33,896 nucleotides of DNA, from assembly GCA_946480825.1 (NCBI GenBank), contig CAMLLG010000043.1:1-33896 (forward strand), written 5' to 3'. The translations under genes were made by a program, and so were the position numbers. Under the pieces are notes generated by a model. That model saw only the letters and a list, made by a program, of their open reading frames with translations, was not told where the DNA came from and searched no databases. This document shows positions 1 through 13,000 of this stretch, piece after piece (the first letter of the stretch is position 1; each line of letters starts with the position of its first letter). Source of the stretch: an uncultured Lysobacteraceae bacterium. GTDB lineage: Bacteria; Pseudomonadota; Gammaproteobacteria; Xanthomonadales; Xanthomonadaceae.

Positions 1-311
1 TCTCGCTGCTGTCCGGCGGCGAGAAGGCGATGACCGCGGTGGCGCTGGTGTTCGCGATCTTCCGCCTGAATCCCGCACCGTTCTGTCTGCTGGACGAGGT
101 GGACGCGCCGCTGGACGAAGCCAACGTCGGCCGCTTCACCGCGATGGTCAGCGAAATGAGCGAACAGGTGCAGTTCCTGTTCGTCACCCACAACAAGGCC
201 ACCATGGAGGCCGCCCACCAGCTCAGCGGCGTCACCATGCGCGAGCCGGGCGTCAGCCGCCTGGTGTCCGTCGACCTGGCCGAGGCCGCGCGCCTCGCCG
301 GTGCGGCGTAA
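1..311 (+). CDS. smc: Chromosome segregation protein SMC, C-terminal end (partial)
   Basis: This is the last 102 or so residues of an SMC ATPase, cut by the window edge; the reading frame starts at base 3. It carries the C-terminal half of the ATPase head: the ABC signature LSGGEK right at the edge, the Walker B stretch [15 protein letters not shown] with the catalytic Glu and following D-loop, and the switch histidine in FVTHNK. SMC dimers organise and condense the chromosome with ScpA and ScpB. The stop TAA is at 309-311, 24 bases before zipA; smc followed by zipA and ligA is a known order in xanthomonads. Confidence is high because the signature motif, Walker B and H-loop all sit in order at the expected spacing; RecN or another ABC head is less likely given the neighbours. 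Confidence 0.93.
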   Translation, partial: SLLSGGEKAMTAVALVFAIFRLNPAPFCLLDEVDAPLDEANVGRFTAMVSEMSEQVQFLFVTHNKATMEAAHQLSGVTMREPGVSRLVSVDLAEAARLAGAA

Positions 312-335
312 ACCCAAGAAAACGAGGTCAAAACG

Positions 336-1058
336 ATGTCGGATATCTGGTTGTTGCGTATCGGGATCGTGATCGCCGGCCTGCTGCTGATGGCTGCGAT
401 CTATGTCTTCGGCCGCCCGCGCAAGCCCGGGCAGGGACGCAAGCGTCGCGACGATCCGGTCGATCGCGTCGCGCCGCGCATGCCGCCGGCCGATGCGCAA
501 TCAGCGACCGGCCGCGACGATGTCGTGTTCGCGTCGGACGACATGCCGCTGGAGCCGTCTTCGCCGCCGCCGTCGGGCCCCGAGGTCGGCAAGCGCGATC
601 GCGAGGAATTCGACAAGATCGTCACGCTGTATCTCGCCGCCCGCGCCGGGCAGGTGCTGCGCGGGCCGGACATCGTCGTCGCCGCGGAAAAGGCCGGGCT
701 GAGCTACGGTTACATGAGCATCTTCCATCGCCTCGTCGACGGTCGCGCCGACGGTGGCCCGATCTTCAGCGTCGCCAACATCAAGAAGCCCGGCGGTTTC
801 GAGATGGCCGACATCCAGTCGCTGGAGACGCCCGCGATCGCGTTCTTCCTGACCCTGCCGGCGCCGATTCCCGCGCTGGACGCCTGGGAAAAGATGCTGC
901 CGACCGCGCAGCGCATGGCCGAACTTCTCGACGGCGTGGTCCTGGACGAATCGCGCAACGCGCTCGGCCGCCAGCGCATCGCCCACATCCGCGACGATCT
1001 GCGCGCCTACGACCGCCAGCACGAAGCGCCGCCGATCTCCAAGAACACCCGCTGGTGA
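336..1058 (+). CDS. zipA: Cell division protein ZipA
   Basis: ZipA tethers FtsZ to the inner membrane early in divisome assembly. The 240-residue product has the expected layout: one N-terminal membrane segment at about residues 5-26 with a very short periplasmic end, a basic patch (RPRKPGQGRKRR) just inside the membrane, a Pro/Ala-rich linker to about residue 90, and a C-terminal FtsZ-binding domain (about 95-230) containing GYMSIFHR and FSVANIKKPGGFE, both typical of the family. It is shorter than the E. coli protein (328 residues), the difference being in the linker. The ATG has a GAGG ribosome site at 324-327. It follows smc by 24 bases and is probably cotranscribed with it. A palindromic repeat separates it from ligA. 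Confidence 0.93.
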   Translation: MSDIWLLRIGIVIAGLLLMAAIYVFGRPRKPGQGRKRRDDPVDRVAPRMPPADAQSATGRDDVVFASDDMPLEPSSPPPSGPEVGKRDREEFDKIVTLYLAARAGQVLRGPDIVVAAEKAGLSYGYMSIFHRLVDGRADGGPIFSVANIKKPGGFEMADIQSLETPAIAFFLTLPAPIPALDAWEKMLPTAQRMAELLDGVVLDESRNALGRQRIAHIRDDLRAYDRQHEAPPISKNTRW

Positions 1059-1072
1059 CAGCCCCGGTAGAT

Positions 1073-4545
<3,473 letters not shown>

Positions 4546-4670
4546 GCTGATTTCGCGGTGGAAACGGTTACCTGAACACTCGTCCGATCCCGCGGCGCGC
4601 GCCCGGAAAATTAGCCGGCCATTCATCCGCCGCGGCTACATTGGAGCCACTCACCACGGGGGTGCCCACG

Positions 4671-5507
4671 ATGCGCAACACAATGGTTCTGATCGCGACC
4701 GTCCTGTTCGGCGGCCTGTCCAGTCTTCCGGCGCAGGCGCAATGGAACAACTACGGATACAACGGCACGCTGGTGCGCTGCGAGTCGCGCGATGGCCGCA
4801 CCGAGCGCTGCAGCACCGGTGGTGGCGACACGCAGCTCGTGCGCCAGTTCTCCGACAACGCCTGCATCCGCAACCGCACCTGGGGCACCGATTCGCGCGG
4901 CATCTGGGTGAGCTCGGGTTGCCGCGCCGAGTTCCGCGTCGAGCGTGGATACGGTTACGACGACGACTACGGATACGGCGGAAATTCCGGTTACAACAAC
5001 GGCTACGGCAATGGTTACGGCTACGCCAGCGACGGAACTTTCCGCTGCGAATCCCGCGACAACCGCACCACGCGCTGCGGCAACGGCGGTCGCGCCGAGT
5101 TCGTCCGCCAGTTGTCGAACAGTCCCTGCATCCGCGGGCAGACCTGGGGCAGCGATTCGCGCGGTGTGTGGGTCAGCGGCGGTTGTCGCGCGCTGTTCCG
5201 CACCGGTTACGGCAACTACGGCAACAGCGGTTATGGCGGCAACAATCTGGTGCGCTGCGAATCCCGCGACAACCGCAGCCGCAGCTGCAACATGAGCGTC
5301 GGCCGCAATGGCGAAATCCGCATGCTGCGCCAACTCTCCGACAAGCCCTGCGTCGAAGGCCGCACCTGGGGCCAGACCCGCAGCGGTGTCTGGGTGACAC
5401 AGGGTTGCCGCGCCGAGTTCGTGGTCTCGCGTCGTGGCAGCCGCAGCGGCGATGGCTGGGATCGTCCGCCGGGCGATCTCGGCGACAACCGTCCGCCGGG
5501 CGGCTGA
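4671..5507 (+). CDS. Secreted DUF3011 protein with three repeats
   Basis: A 278-residue exported protein of unknown role. I place the start at ATG 4671, preceded by a GGGGG run (4658-4662); an in-frame TTG at 4641 would add ten residues ahead of the signal peptide. The signal peptide runs to about residue 23 (ending LPAQA). The mature part has three repeats of about 50 residues, each opening with RCESRD, followed by a second Cys, a (C)IR/VEGxTWG segment and VWV..GCRA(E/L)F, giving four cysteines per repeat that are well placed for disulphides. Linkers are rich in Tyr, Gly and Asn, the longest (about 98-124) being YG/GN repeats. The repeat pattern matches the DUF3011 family common in xanthomonads. 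A weak TACATT -10 candidate lies at 4637-4642. Function is not known. Confidence 0.85.
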   Translation: MRNTMVLIATVLFGGLSSLPAQAQWNNYGYNGTLVRCESRDGRTERCSTGGGDTQLVRQFSDNACIRNRTWGTDSRGIWVSSGCRAEFRVERGYGYDDDYGYGGNSGYNNGYGNGYGYASDGTFRCESRDNRTTRCGNGGRAEFVRQLSNSPCIRGQTWGSDSRGVWVSGGCRALFRTGYGNYGNSGYGGNNLVRCESRDNRSRSCNMSVGRNGEIRMLRQLSDKPCVEGRTWGQTRSGVWVTQGCRAEFVVSRRGSRSGDGWDRPPGDLGDNRPPGG

Positions 5508-5542
5508 GAAATCCGCACTGCCGCCATGCACGTTCCGCATCG

Positions 5543-5574
5543 ACGACCCGGCTTCGGCCGGGTCGTTCCGTTTT
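5543..5574 (+). terminator. Rho-independent terminator after the DUF3011 gene
   Basis: A perfect 10-bp stem, ACGACCCGGC (5543-5552) and GCCGGGTCGT (5557-5566), with a TTCG tetraloop, is followed by TCCGTTTT. It lies 36 bases after the stop codon, so mtnA needs its own promoter. Confidence 0.88.
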
Positions 5575-5632
5575 CGTGATTGCCGCTTGGCAGGAACCTC
5601 GCGGCGAGACCGTGGCGGCGGCTCCGGCCCGG

Positions 5633-5638
5633 TAGAAT
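5633..5638 (+). promoter_or_regulatory. Candidate -10 box of mtnA, possibly giving a leaderless transcript
   Basis: TAGAAT fits the TANAAT -10 pattern and ends six bases before the mtnA ATG at 5645, so a start 6-7 bases downstream would fall on the start codon itself. No Shine-Dalgarno is seen before that ATG and no good -35 is visible. The upstream terminator at 5543-5574 makes a promoter in this gap likely. The placement is inference. Confidence 0.4.
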
Positions 5639-5644
5639 GGACGC

Positions 5645-6721
5645 ATGCCAGAGACCATCGATTACGCCCGCTACGACCGCATCCGTCCGATCCGCTGGAC
5701 CGGTGACGCCCTCGAACTCCTCGATCAGCGCAAACTGCCGTTCGCGGTGGAATACGTGCCGTGCCGCACCAGCGGCGCGGTCGCGGTCGCCATCCATGCC
5801 CTGATCGTGCGCGGTGCGCCGGCCATCGGCATCGCCGCCGCCTGGGGCATGGTGCTCGCCGCCCGCGAACTGGATGCCGCCACCGGCGGCAGCATTCCGA
5901 CCGCCGCCGAGGCGATCGAACGGCTCGAACCGGTGATGCAGCAGCTCAACGCCGCACGGCCGACCGCGGTCAACCTGGCCTGGGCGCTGCAGCGCATGCG
6001 TCGCGCCCTGTCGATCGCGGGCGAGGATTGGCGCACGGCGCTGTTCCGCGAAGCGAAGGCAATCGAGAGCGAAGATCTCGCCGCCAACCACAAGATGGGT
6101 CGGCTCGGCGCGCAACTGATCGCCAACGGCAGCGGCGTGCTCACCCACTGCAATACCGGCTCGCTGGCCACCGCAGGTTTCGGCACCGCGCTCGGCGTGA
6201 TCCGCGCCGGCGTCGCGCAGGGGCGGATCGAACGGGTGTTCGCGGGCGAAACCCGGCCATGGCTGCAGGGCGCCCGCCTGACCGTGTGGGAACTGCAGCA
6301 GGACGGCATCGACGCCACGCTGATCGCCGATGCCGCCGCTTCCCATCTGATGAAGACCGGACAGGTGCAGTGGGTCATCGTCGGCGCCGACCGGATCTGC
6401 GCCAACGGCGATACCGCCAACAAGATCGGCACGTATCAGCTCGCGATCGCCGCGCGCTACCACGGCGTCAAGTGCATGGTCGTCGCGCCGTCGTCCACGG
6501 TCGACATGGCCACCGCCAACGGCGGCAAGATCGAGATCGAAGAGCGCGATCCCGCCGAACTGCTCGCGGTCGGCGGCACTCGCACCGTGGCCGAGGGTGT
6601 CCGCGCCTGGAACCCGGTGTTCGACGTCACGCCGTCCGAATTGATCGATGCCATCGTCACCGAGCGCGGCGTGGTCGAGCGCCCGAACCGGGTCTCGATG
6701 CAGACGTTCTTCGGTCATTGA
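5645..6721 (+). CDS. mtnA: S-methyl-5-thioribose-1-phosphate isomerase MtnA
   Basis: Converts methylthioribose-1-phosphate to the ribulose form in the methionine salvage pathway (cytosolic). The 358-residue protein has the eIF2B-alpha-like fold motifs: [14 protein letters not shown] at 56-69, the catalytic cysteine in [10 protein letters not shown] (C169), [17 protein letters not shown] near 201-217, and the catalytic aspartate in [15 protein letters not shown] (D249). Length and motifs match bacterial MtnA; a regulatory eIF2B-type paralogue is less likely because both catalytic residues are present. No other salvage genes are adjacent. It sits just upstream of gyrA, an arrangement I recall from other xanthomonads, but a separate promoter for gyrA is likely. 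No SAM riboswitch is visible before it. Confidence 0.95.
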   Translation: MPETIDYARYDRIRPIRWTGDALELLDQRKLPFAVEYVPCRTSGAVAVAIHALIVRGAPAIGIAAAWGMVLAARELDAATGGSIPTAAEAIERLEPVMQQLNAARPTAVNLAWALQRMRRALSIAGEDWRTALFREAKAIESEDLAANHKMGRLGAQLIANGSGVLTHCNTGSLATAGFGTALGVIRAGVAQGRIERVFAGETRPWLQGARLTVWELQQDGIDATLIADAAASHLMKTGQVQWVIVGADRICANGDTANKIGTYQLAIAARYHGVKCMVVAPSSTVDMATANGGKIEIEERDPAELLAVGGTRTVAEGVRAWNPVFDVTPSELIDAIVTERGVVERPNRVSMQTFFGH

Positions 6722-6728
6722 TCCCGCG

Positions 6729-6762
6729 CCGCGGGCGCCAGTCGTTTCCGTCGCGCCCGCGG
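6729..6762 (+). terminator. Stem-loop after mtnA, weak terminator candidate
   Basis: CCGCGGGCGC (6729-6738) and GCGCCCGCGG (6753-6762) form a perfect 10-bp inverted repeat with a 14-base loop, starting eight bases after the mtnA stop. No T tract follows, so it could instead stabilise the transcript end. The rest of the 299-base mtnA-gyrA gap holds the gyrA -10 box, a small CCCTC/GAGGG hairpin near 6843-6855 and a GGAACG/CGTTCC hairpin in the leader near 6975. Confidence 0.4.
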
Positions 6763-6876
6763 TGTTCTCGGCAGGCCCGCGCCGATGCGTTCCACGGAGC
6801 TTCGGCGCTGCCCAAGTCTCTGTTTTCGAATAGGAAAAGCACCCTCTCCGGGAGGGCGTGAAACGCGTGCGCGTGG

Positions 6877-6882
6877 TACAAT
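6877..6882 (+). promoter_or_regulatory. -10 box of the gyrA promoter
   Basis: TACAAT (GTGGTACAATCCGG) is a near-consensus -10 hexamer 138 bases before the gyrA ATG. No convincing -35 lies 16-18 bases upstream (GGGCGT at 17). It would give a leader of about 130 bases. Confidence 0.45.
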
Positions 6883-7020
6883 CCGGCGTTCGCGCAGGGA
6901 ACCGCGCGCGTCCTCCGGAGCGACCCCTCGGCTGGCCCCGCCGCACACTGCGGCGCACCTTGGTTTTGCCCCGGAACGACGTCCGTTCCGCAGCGCCGCC
7001 ACCCAGCACAAGAAGTCGTA

Positions 7021-9801
7021 ATGACCGAACTCGCGAAGGAAATCATCCCCGTCAATCTCGAAGACGAGATGCGCCGCAGCTATCTCGATTACGCCATGAG
7101 CGTGATCGTGGGCCGCGCGCTCCCGGACGTGAGGGACGGCCTCAAACCGGTGCATCGCCGCGTACTGTTCGCGATGAACGAACTCGGCGCGCACAGCAAC
7201 AAGCCCTACTACAAATCGGCGCGCATCGTCGGCGACGTGATCGGTAAATACCATCCGCACGGCGACCAGTCGGTGTACGACACCCTGGTGCGCATGGCGC
7301 AGCCGTTCTCGCTGCGCTACCTGCTGGTGGACGGGCAGGGCAACTTCGGTTCGGTCGACGGCGACAACGCCGCGGCGATGCGTTACACCGAAGCGCGCAT
7401 GGCCCGGCTGACCCACGAGCTGATGGCCGACATCGACAAGGACACCGTCGATTTCCAGCCGAACTACGACGAGAAGGAACAGGAACCGACGGTGATGCCG
7501 TCGCGCTTCCCGAACCTGCTGGTGAACGGCTCCGCCGGCATCGCGGTCGGCATGGCCACGAACATTCCGCCGCACAACCTGTCCGAAGTCATCGACGCCA
7601 CCGTCGCGCTGCTCGACGACCCCGAGATCGACATTGAAGGTCTGATGCAGCACATCCCGGGGCCGGATTTCCCGACCGCGGGCATCATCAACGGCGTCGG
7701 CGGCATCCATGTCGCGTATCGCACCGGCCGCGGCCGCGTGCGCATGCGCGCCCGCGCCGAGGTCGAAGTGGCTGACAACGGCCGCGAAGCCATCGTCGTC
7801 ACCGAAATTCCCTATCAGGTGAACAAGGCGCGGCTGATCGAGAAGATCGCCGAACTGGTGAAGGAAAAGAAGCTCGAGGGCATCAGCGAGCTGCGCGACG
7901 AGTCCGACAAGGACGGCATGCGCATCTACATCGAGGTCAAGCGCGGCGAATCCGCCGAGGTCGTGCTGAACAACCTCTACGCGCAGACGCCGATGGAATC
8001 GGTGTTCGGCATCAACATGGTGGCGCTGGTCGACGGTCGCCCGCAGTTGCTGAATCTCAAGCAGATCCTCGAAGCCTTCGTCCGCCATCGCCGCGAGGTG
8101 GTGACCCGTCGCACGATCTTCGAACTGCGCAAGGCCCGCGCTCGCGCGCACATCCTCGAAGGCCTGACCGTCGCCCTCGCCAACATCGACGAGATGATCG
8201 AGCTGATCAAGACCTCGGCGAATCCGAACGAAGCGCGCGAACGCCTGCTGGCCCGACGCTGGAATGCCGGCCTGGTGGCCAGCCTGCTCGCCGCCGCGGG
8301 CAGCGATGCCTCCAAGCCCGAGGATCTGCCGCAGGGCGTCGGCCTGCTCGACGATGGTTATCAACTGACCGAGGTCCAGGCGAAGGAAATCCTGGAAATG
8401 CGTCTGCACCGCCTGACCGGGCTGGAGCAGGACAAGCTGACCGACGAATACAGGACGCTGCTCGAGACCATCCGCGGCCTGATCGAAATCCTCGAAAATC
8501 CCGACCGCCTGCGCGAGGTCATCCGCGACGAGCTGAAGGACATCAAGGACGAATACGGCGACGCACGTCGCAGCGAAATCCGCGCCAGCGAAGAAGATCT
8601 CGACATCCTCGACCTGATCGCGCCGGAAGACGTGGTCGTCACGCTTTCGCACGCCGGTTACGTCAAGCGCCAGCCGGTCACCGCGTACCGCGCGCAGAAG
8701 CGCGGCGGCAGGGGCCGGAATGCCGCAGCGACCAAGAACGAGGATTTCATCGACCAGCTGTGGCTGGTCAACACCCACGACACCCTGCTGACCTTCACCA
8801 GCAGCGGCCGCGTGTTCTGGTTGCCGGTGCATCAGTTGCCCGATGCCGGCCCGAATGCGCGCGGACGGCCGATCGTCAACTGGCTGGCGCTGGAGCCGGG
8901 CGAGAAGATCCAGGCGGTCGTGCCCGTGCATCAGTACGACGAGCAGCATTACGTGTTCTTCGCCACCCGCAGCGGCACGGTGAAGAAGACGCCGCTCACC
9001 GAATTCGCGTATCGGCTCGCGCGCGGCAAGATCGCGATCAACCTCGACGAGGGCGATGCCCTGATCGGCGCCTCGCTCACCGATGGCACCCGCGACATCC
9101 TGCTGTTCGCCTCGAACGGCCGCGTCGCGCGTTTCTCGGAAGCGCACGTGCGGCCGATGGGTCGCACCGCGACCGGCGTGCGCGGCATGCGCCTGCAGGA
9201 CGGCGAAACCGTGGTCAGCCTGATCGTGGCCGAAGCTGCGGGCGAAGTGCCGGACGAGGAAGCGCTGGCCGATGCCAATGGCGTCGAGATCTCCGATCAG
9301 GACGCCGATGCGTCGCAGGAAGCGGGCGATGCCGAGGCTGTCGTAACCATGCAGGACGACGGCAGCACCTTCTACATCCTCACCGCGACCGAGAACGGCT
9401 ACGGCAAGCGCACGCCGCTGGCCGACCATCCGCGCAAGGGCCGCGGCACGCAGGGCGTGATCGGCATCCAGACCACCGCGCGCAACGGCCGGCTGGTCGG
9501 TGCGGTGCTGCTGCGCAGCGCCGACGAAGTCCTGCTGATTTCCGATGGCGGCACGCTGGTCCGTACCCGTGCGGCGGAAATCTCGCAGGTCGGCCGCAAC
9601 ACCCAGGGCGTCACCCTGATGCGTCTGTCCGAAGGCGAAAGCCTGCAGGCGCTGGAGCGTCTGGACGGTTCGCTGGTGGAAGACGAGAACGTCGATCCGG
9701 CCTCGTCGCCGATCATGCCCGTCGATGTGCCGGCCGATATGCGTGCCGACATGCCAGTCGATGTCGCCACCGATGCGCCGCAGCCCGACGCGAATGCGTG
9801 A
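7021..9801 (+). CDS. gyrA: DNA gyrase subunit A
   Basis: The breakage-reunion subunit of gyrase, which with GyrB introduces negative supercoils. The catalytic tyrosine is Y122 in [11 protein letters not shown], at the same number as in E. coli. The quinolone-determining loop reads [11 protein letters not shown], so position 83 is Gln rather than Ser, while D87 is kept. The GyrA box that opens the DNA-wrapping C-terminal pinwheel is QKRGGRG (about residues 561-567). At 926 residues it exceeds the E. coli 875; the extra length is an acidic insert between pinwheel blades (about 742-780, rich in Glu, Asp and Ala) and a Pro/Asp/Met-rich tail after about residue 885. ParC is ruled out by the GyrA box and six-bladed C-terminal region. 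It is monocistronic by its own promoter and terminator. Confidence 0.97.
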   Translation: MTELAKEIIPVNLEDEMRRSYLDYAMSVIVGRALPDVRDGLKPVHRRVLFAMNELGAHSNKPYYKSARIVGDVIGKYHPHGDQSVYDTLVRMAQPFSLRYLLVDGQGNFGSVDGDNAAAMRYTEARMARLTHELMADIDKDTVDFQPNYDEKEQEPTVMPSRFPNLLVNGSAGIAVGMATNIPPHNLSEVIDATVALLDDPEIDIEGLMQHIPGPDFPTAGIINGVGGIHVAYRTGRGRVRMRARAEVEVADNGREAIVVTEIPYQVNKARLIEKIAELVKEKKLEGISELRDESDKDGMRIYIEVKRGESAEVVLNNLYAQTPMESVFGINMVALVDGRPQLLNLKQILEAFVRHRREVVTRRTIFELRKARARAHILEGLTVALANIDEMIELIKTSANPNEARERLLARRWNAGLVASLLAAAGSDASKPEDLPQGVGLLDDGYQLTEVQAKEILEMRLHRLTGLEQDKLTDEYRTLLETIRGLIEILENPDRLREVIRDELKDIKDEYGDARRSEIRASEEDLDILDLIAPEDVVVTLSHAGYVKRQPVTAYRAQKRGGRGRNAAATKNEDFIDQLWLVNTHDTLLTFTSSGRVFWLPVHQLPDAGPNARGRPIVNWLALEPGEKIQAVVPVHQYDEQHYVFFATRSGTVKKTPLTEFAYRLARGKIAINLDEGDALIGASLTDGTRDILLFASNGRVARFSEAHVRPMGRTATGVRGMRLQDGETVVSLIVAEAAGEVPDEEALADANGVEISDQDADASQEAGDAEAVVTMQDDGSTFYILTATENGYGKRTPLADHPRKGRGTQGVIGIQTTARNGRLVGAVLLRSADEVLLISDGGTLVRTRAAEISQVGRNTQGVTLMRLSEGESLQALERLDGSLVEDENVDPASSPIMPVDVPADMRADMPVDVATDAPQPDANA

Positions 9802-9825
9802 CGCGCTGCAACATGCCTCACCCAC

Positions 9826-9858
9826 GACAGGCCGCCTTCGGGCGGCCTGTCGCGTTTC
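9826..9858 (+). terminator. Rho-independent terminator of gyrA
   Basis: A perfect 11-bp stem, GACAGGCCGCC (9826-9836) and GGCGGCCTGTC (9841-9851), with a TTCG loop is followed by GCGTTTC. It starts 24 bases after the gyrA stop. Confidence 0.85.
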
Positions 9859-9993
9859 GGCGGGTGGTGCGCGCCTCGTGCTCCGATGGAATTCGAGTGA
9901 AATCCGGCCGTTCTGCGGTATGCACGAAACAACAGCAGTACGGAATTTCCCCGCCGGAGCGGCAAGGTTTGGCGGGTTCGGGTTGGGTTTCGT

Positions 9994-10061
9994 TAATGTT
10001 AAAAAAAAGTCAAAAAATTGTTCAAATAAGGTGATCCGCGACTCGAAAGTTTCGGTATAGT
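9994..10061 (+). promoter_or_regulatory. Promoter with AT-rich upstream tract for the macroglobulin-pbpC operon
   Basis: TATAGT (10056-10061) is a good -10 box, giving a start near 10068 and a short leader that contains a full AGGAGG ribosome site (10075-10080). No clear -35 is seen. Upstream, 9994-10031 is strikingly A/T-rich, with runs of eight and six A, in otherwise GC-rich DNA; it could act as an UP element or bind a nucleoid protein. The rest of the 283-base gyrA-macroglobulin gap holds only the gyrA terminator. Confidence 0.5.
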
Positions 10062-10084
10062 CGCCCGCAAATCCAGGAGGCCAT

Positions 10085-13000
10085 ATGTGTCGCTCGTCGC
10101 GGTTCGGAGTGTTGGGTCGGGTTCGCGGTCAGATCGTGAAGTGCATGCGGGGCGCGGGTCTGGCGCTCGCATTGGTGGCCCTGGCGGGCTGCGGCAACAA
10201 GGAGACCGGGCAACTGCCCGAGGTCAGCGGCGAGGCCATCCAGGCCAAGCGCGATGAGATCAGGGGCTTCGCCGTGGTGCGGGCCTATCCCGACCAGGAC
10301 GGCGACGCGCTGGCGATCGCGCTGGAGTTCTCCCGACCGGTGGTCGGCACCCAGGACTTCGATCAACTGATCGCATTCGACACGCCGCCGAAAGAAAAGA
10401 GCGGCTGGAAACTCGACGACAGCGGCAGGATCCTCCGCTACCCGTTCGTCACGGCGAATACCGAATACACCCTCAAGCTCTCGGCGAAGCTCGCCGCCGC
10501 CGACGGCAGCACCCTCGGCCGCGACGTCGAGCAGAAGGTCTACACCGGCGAACTGAAGCCGGCCGCCGGGTTCGCGTCGCAGGGCAGCGTGCTGCCGGCG
10601 CGCGAAAGCCGCGGCCTGCCGGTGGTGTCCGTGAACGTGCCGGAAGTCGACGTCGAATTCCTGCGCGTGCGCGAGAAGTCGCTGCCGCAGTTCTTCAACG
10701 AATACCAGCGCGGCGGCCGCCGCAGCGGCTGGGAGCTGGACAACGAATACGGCGACAACACGCCGCTGGCCAAACTCGCGGAACCGGTCTATACCAACCG
10801 CTTCGTGCTCGGCGGCAAGCGCAACGAGCGCGTGGTGACCTATCTGCCCATTCAGGACATCGAGGAACTGCAGGAGCCCGGCCTGTACTTCGCGGTGATG
10901 AAGCGCACCGGCCAGTTCAACGACCAGTTCGAGACCACCTTCTTCACGGTCAGCGACATCGGCCTGCACGTGCGCGCATACAAGGACAAGTTGTTCGTCC
11001 ATACCGCCTCGCTGGAGGACGGCAGCGCCATTTCCGGGGTCGAACTGCAGGTGCTGGACGGCCCCGGCGAGACGATCCTCAAGAGCCAGACCGACCGCAA
11101 CGGCAACGCGATGCTGCCCTACAAGCTGCAGGCGGCGCACGTGCTCATCGCCCGCCGCGGCAAGGACGTCTCGCTGCTGCCGTTCAACCAGCCGGCGCTG
11201 GATCTGTCCGAATTCGCGGTGAGCGGGCGCGAACCGGCGTGGTTCGACGTGTTCGCCTGGGCCGGTCGCGATCTGTATCGCCCGGGCGAGGTCGTGCGTC
11301 TCTCCGCGTTGCTGCGCGACAACGACGGCAAGCCGGTGCCGATGAAGGGCAACAAGGCGCAGCCGCTGTTCGTGCGCCTCAATCAGCCGAACGGCAAACC
11401 GTTCGTCGAAAGCCGGATCGAAGCCGGTCCGCAGGGGTACTACAGCTTCGAGAAGTTGATTCCCGCCGAAGCGCCGACCGGCCGTTGGCAGGTGGAATTC
11501 CGCACCGATCCGGCCAGCGCCGAAGCGGTGCAGGGCATGACCCTGCGGATCGAGGAATTCCTGCCGGAGCGCATGAAGCTCGATCTCGACACCGCCGAGG
11601 CCGTGCTCAAACCGGGCAAACCCATTTCGCTGAAGGCGACCGGCGCCTATCTCTACGGCGCGCCCGCCGCCGGCAACCGTTTCACCGCGAAGCTCGCGGT
11701 GGCGATCGAACAGCATCCGGTCGAAAGCATGCCCGGTTATTTCTTCGGCGACCCGACCGTATCGCTGCCGAAGGAAGCCAACGATGTCATCGACACCACG
11801 CTCGGCGACGACGGCCGTCTGACGCAGGATATTCCGCTGCCGGCAGACGTGAAGGCGGTGTCGCCGATCGCGGCGATCGTGTCCGGCAGCCTGTTCGAAA
11901 GCGGCGGACGCAGCGTGAACCGCTCGCTGAAGCGGGTGATGTGGCCGGCCGATGCGCTGGTCGGCGTGCGCCCGCTGTTCGACGACAAGGACGGCGCCGA
12001 CAGCGATTCCGACGCCGGTTTCCAACTGCTGCGCGTCGGTGTCGACGGCAAGCCGCGTCCTGCCAGGGGCCTCAAGGTCACGCTGGTGCGCGAGCATCGC
12101 GATTACCACTGGAATTACGACGACAGCGACGGTTGGGACTTCGACTTCACCTCGCGCTTCGAGAACGTCGAGACCCGCACCGTCGATGCCGGCGCGACCG
12201 CCGTGCGCATCGCCTTCCCGGTGGAGTGGGGCGCGTATCGCGTCGACGTGCTCGATCCGTCCACCGGCCTGACCACGCGCTATCCGTTCGAGGCCGGCTG
12301 GAGCTGGGACGACGGGAACCGCGGTCTCGACGCACGCCCCGACAAGGTGAAGGTCGCGCTCGACAAGACCGGCTACAGTGCCGGCGACACGCTCAAGGTG
12401 ACGCTGACGCCGCCGCATCCCGGCAAGGGCCTGCTGATGGTCGAAGCCGACCGCATGCTCTACGTGCAGGAAATCGACGTGAAGCGCGGCAGCAGCTTCG
12501 AGATTCCGGTCACGAAGGACTGGGACCGCCACGATGTCTACGTCACCGCGCTGGTCTTCCGCGGCGGCAGTGCGGCGAACAAGATCACGCCCGCGCGTGC
12601 GGTGGGCGTCGCCCATGTGCCGATGAATCGCACGGCGCGGCGGGTCGAAGTGGGTCTGTCGTTGCCGAAACAGATGCGGCCCGAGCAGACGCTGACGACG
12701 ACGGTCGCGGTGCCGGCCCTCGCCGGGAAGGATGCGTTCGTCACCGTCTCGGCGGTCGACGTGGGCATTCTCAACATCACCAAATTCCCGGTGCCCGACG
12801 CCAACAAGCATTTCTTCGCCCAGCGCCGGCTCGGCGTGGACGCCTACGATGTCTACGGTCGCGTGATCGAAAGCCTGGACGGCGAGATCGGCCGCATCCG
12901 TTTCGGCGGCGACATGGCGCTGCAGCCGTTGGCGCAGGCGCGTCGGCCGACATCGAAGGTGCAGACGGTCGATCTGTTCTCCGGTCCGGTGAAACTCGAT

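Noticed and set aside
4641..4670. TTG start for the DUF3011 protein
   Set aside because: It would put ten residues before the signal peptide; the ATG at 4671 has a better ribosome site.
5575..5644. Possible SAM riboswitch before mtnA
   Set aside because: Only about 70 bases lie between the terminator and the start codon, and no SAM-binding fold or conserved pairing was seen.
6715..9825. Minus-strand open frame of about 1036 codons opposite gyrA
   Set aside because: Same antisense effect of codon bias; no motifs, and gyrA is certain.
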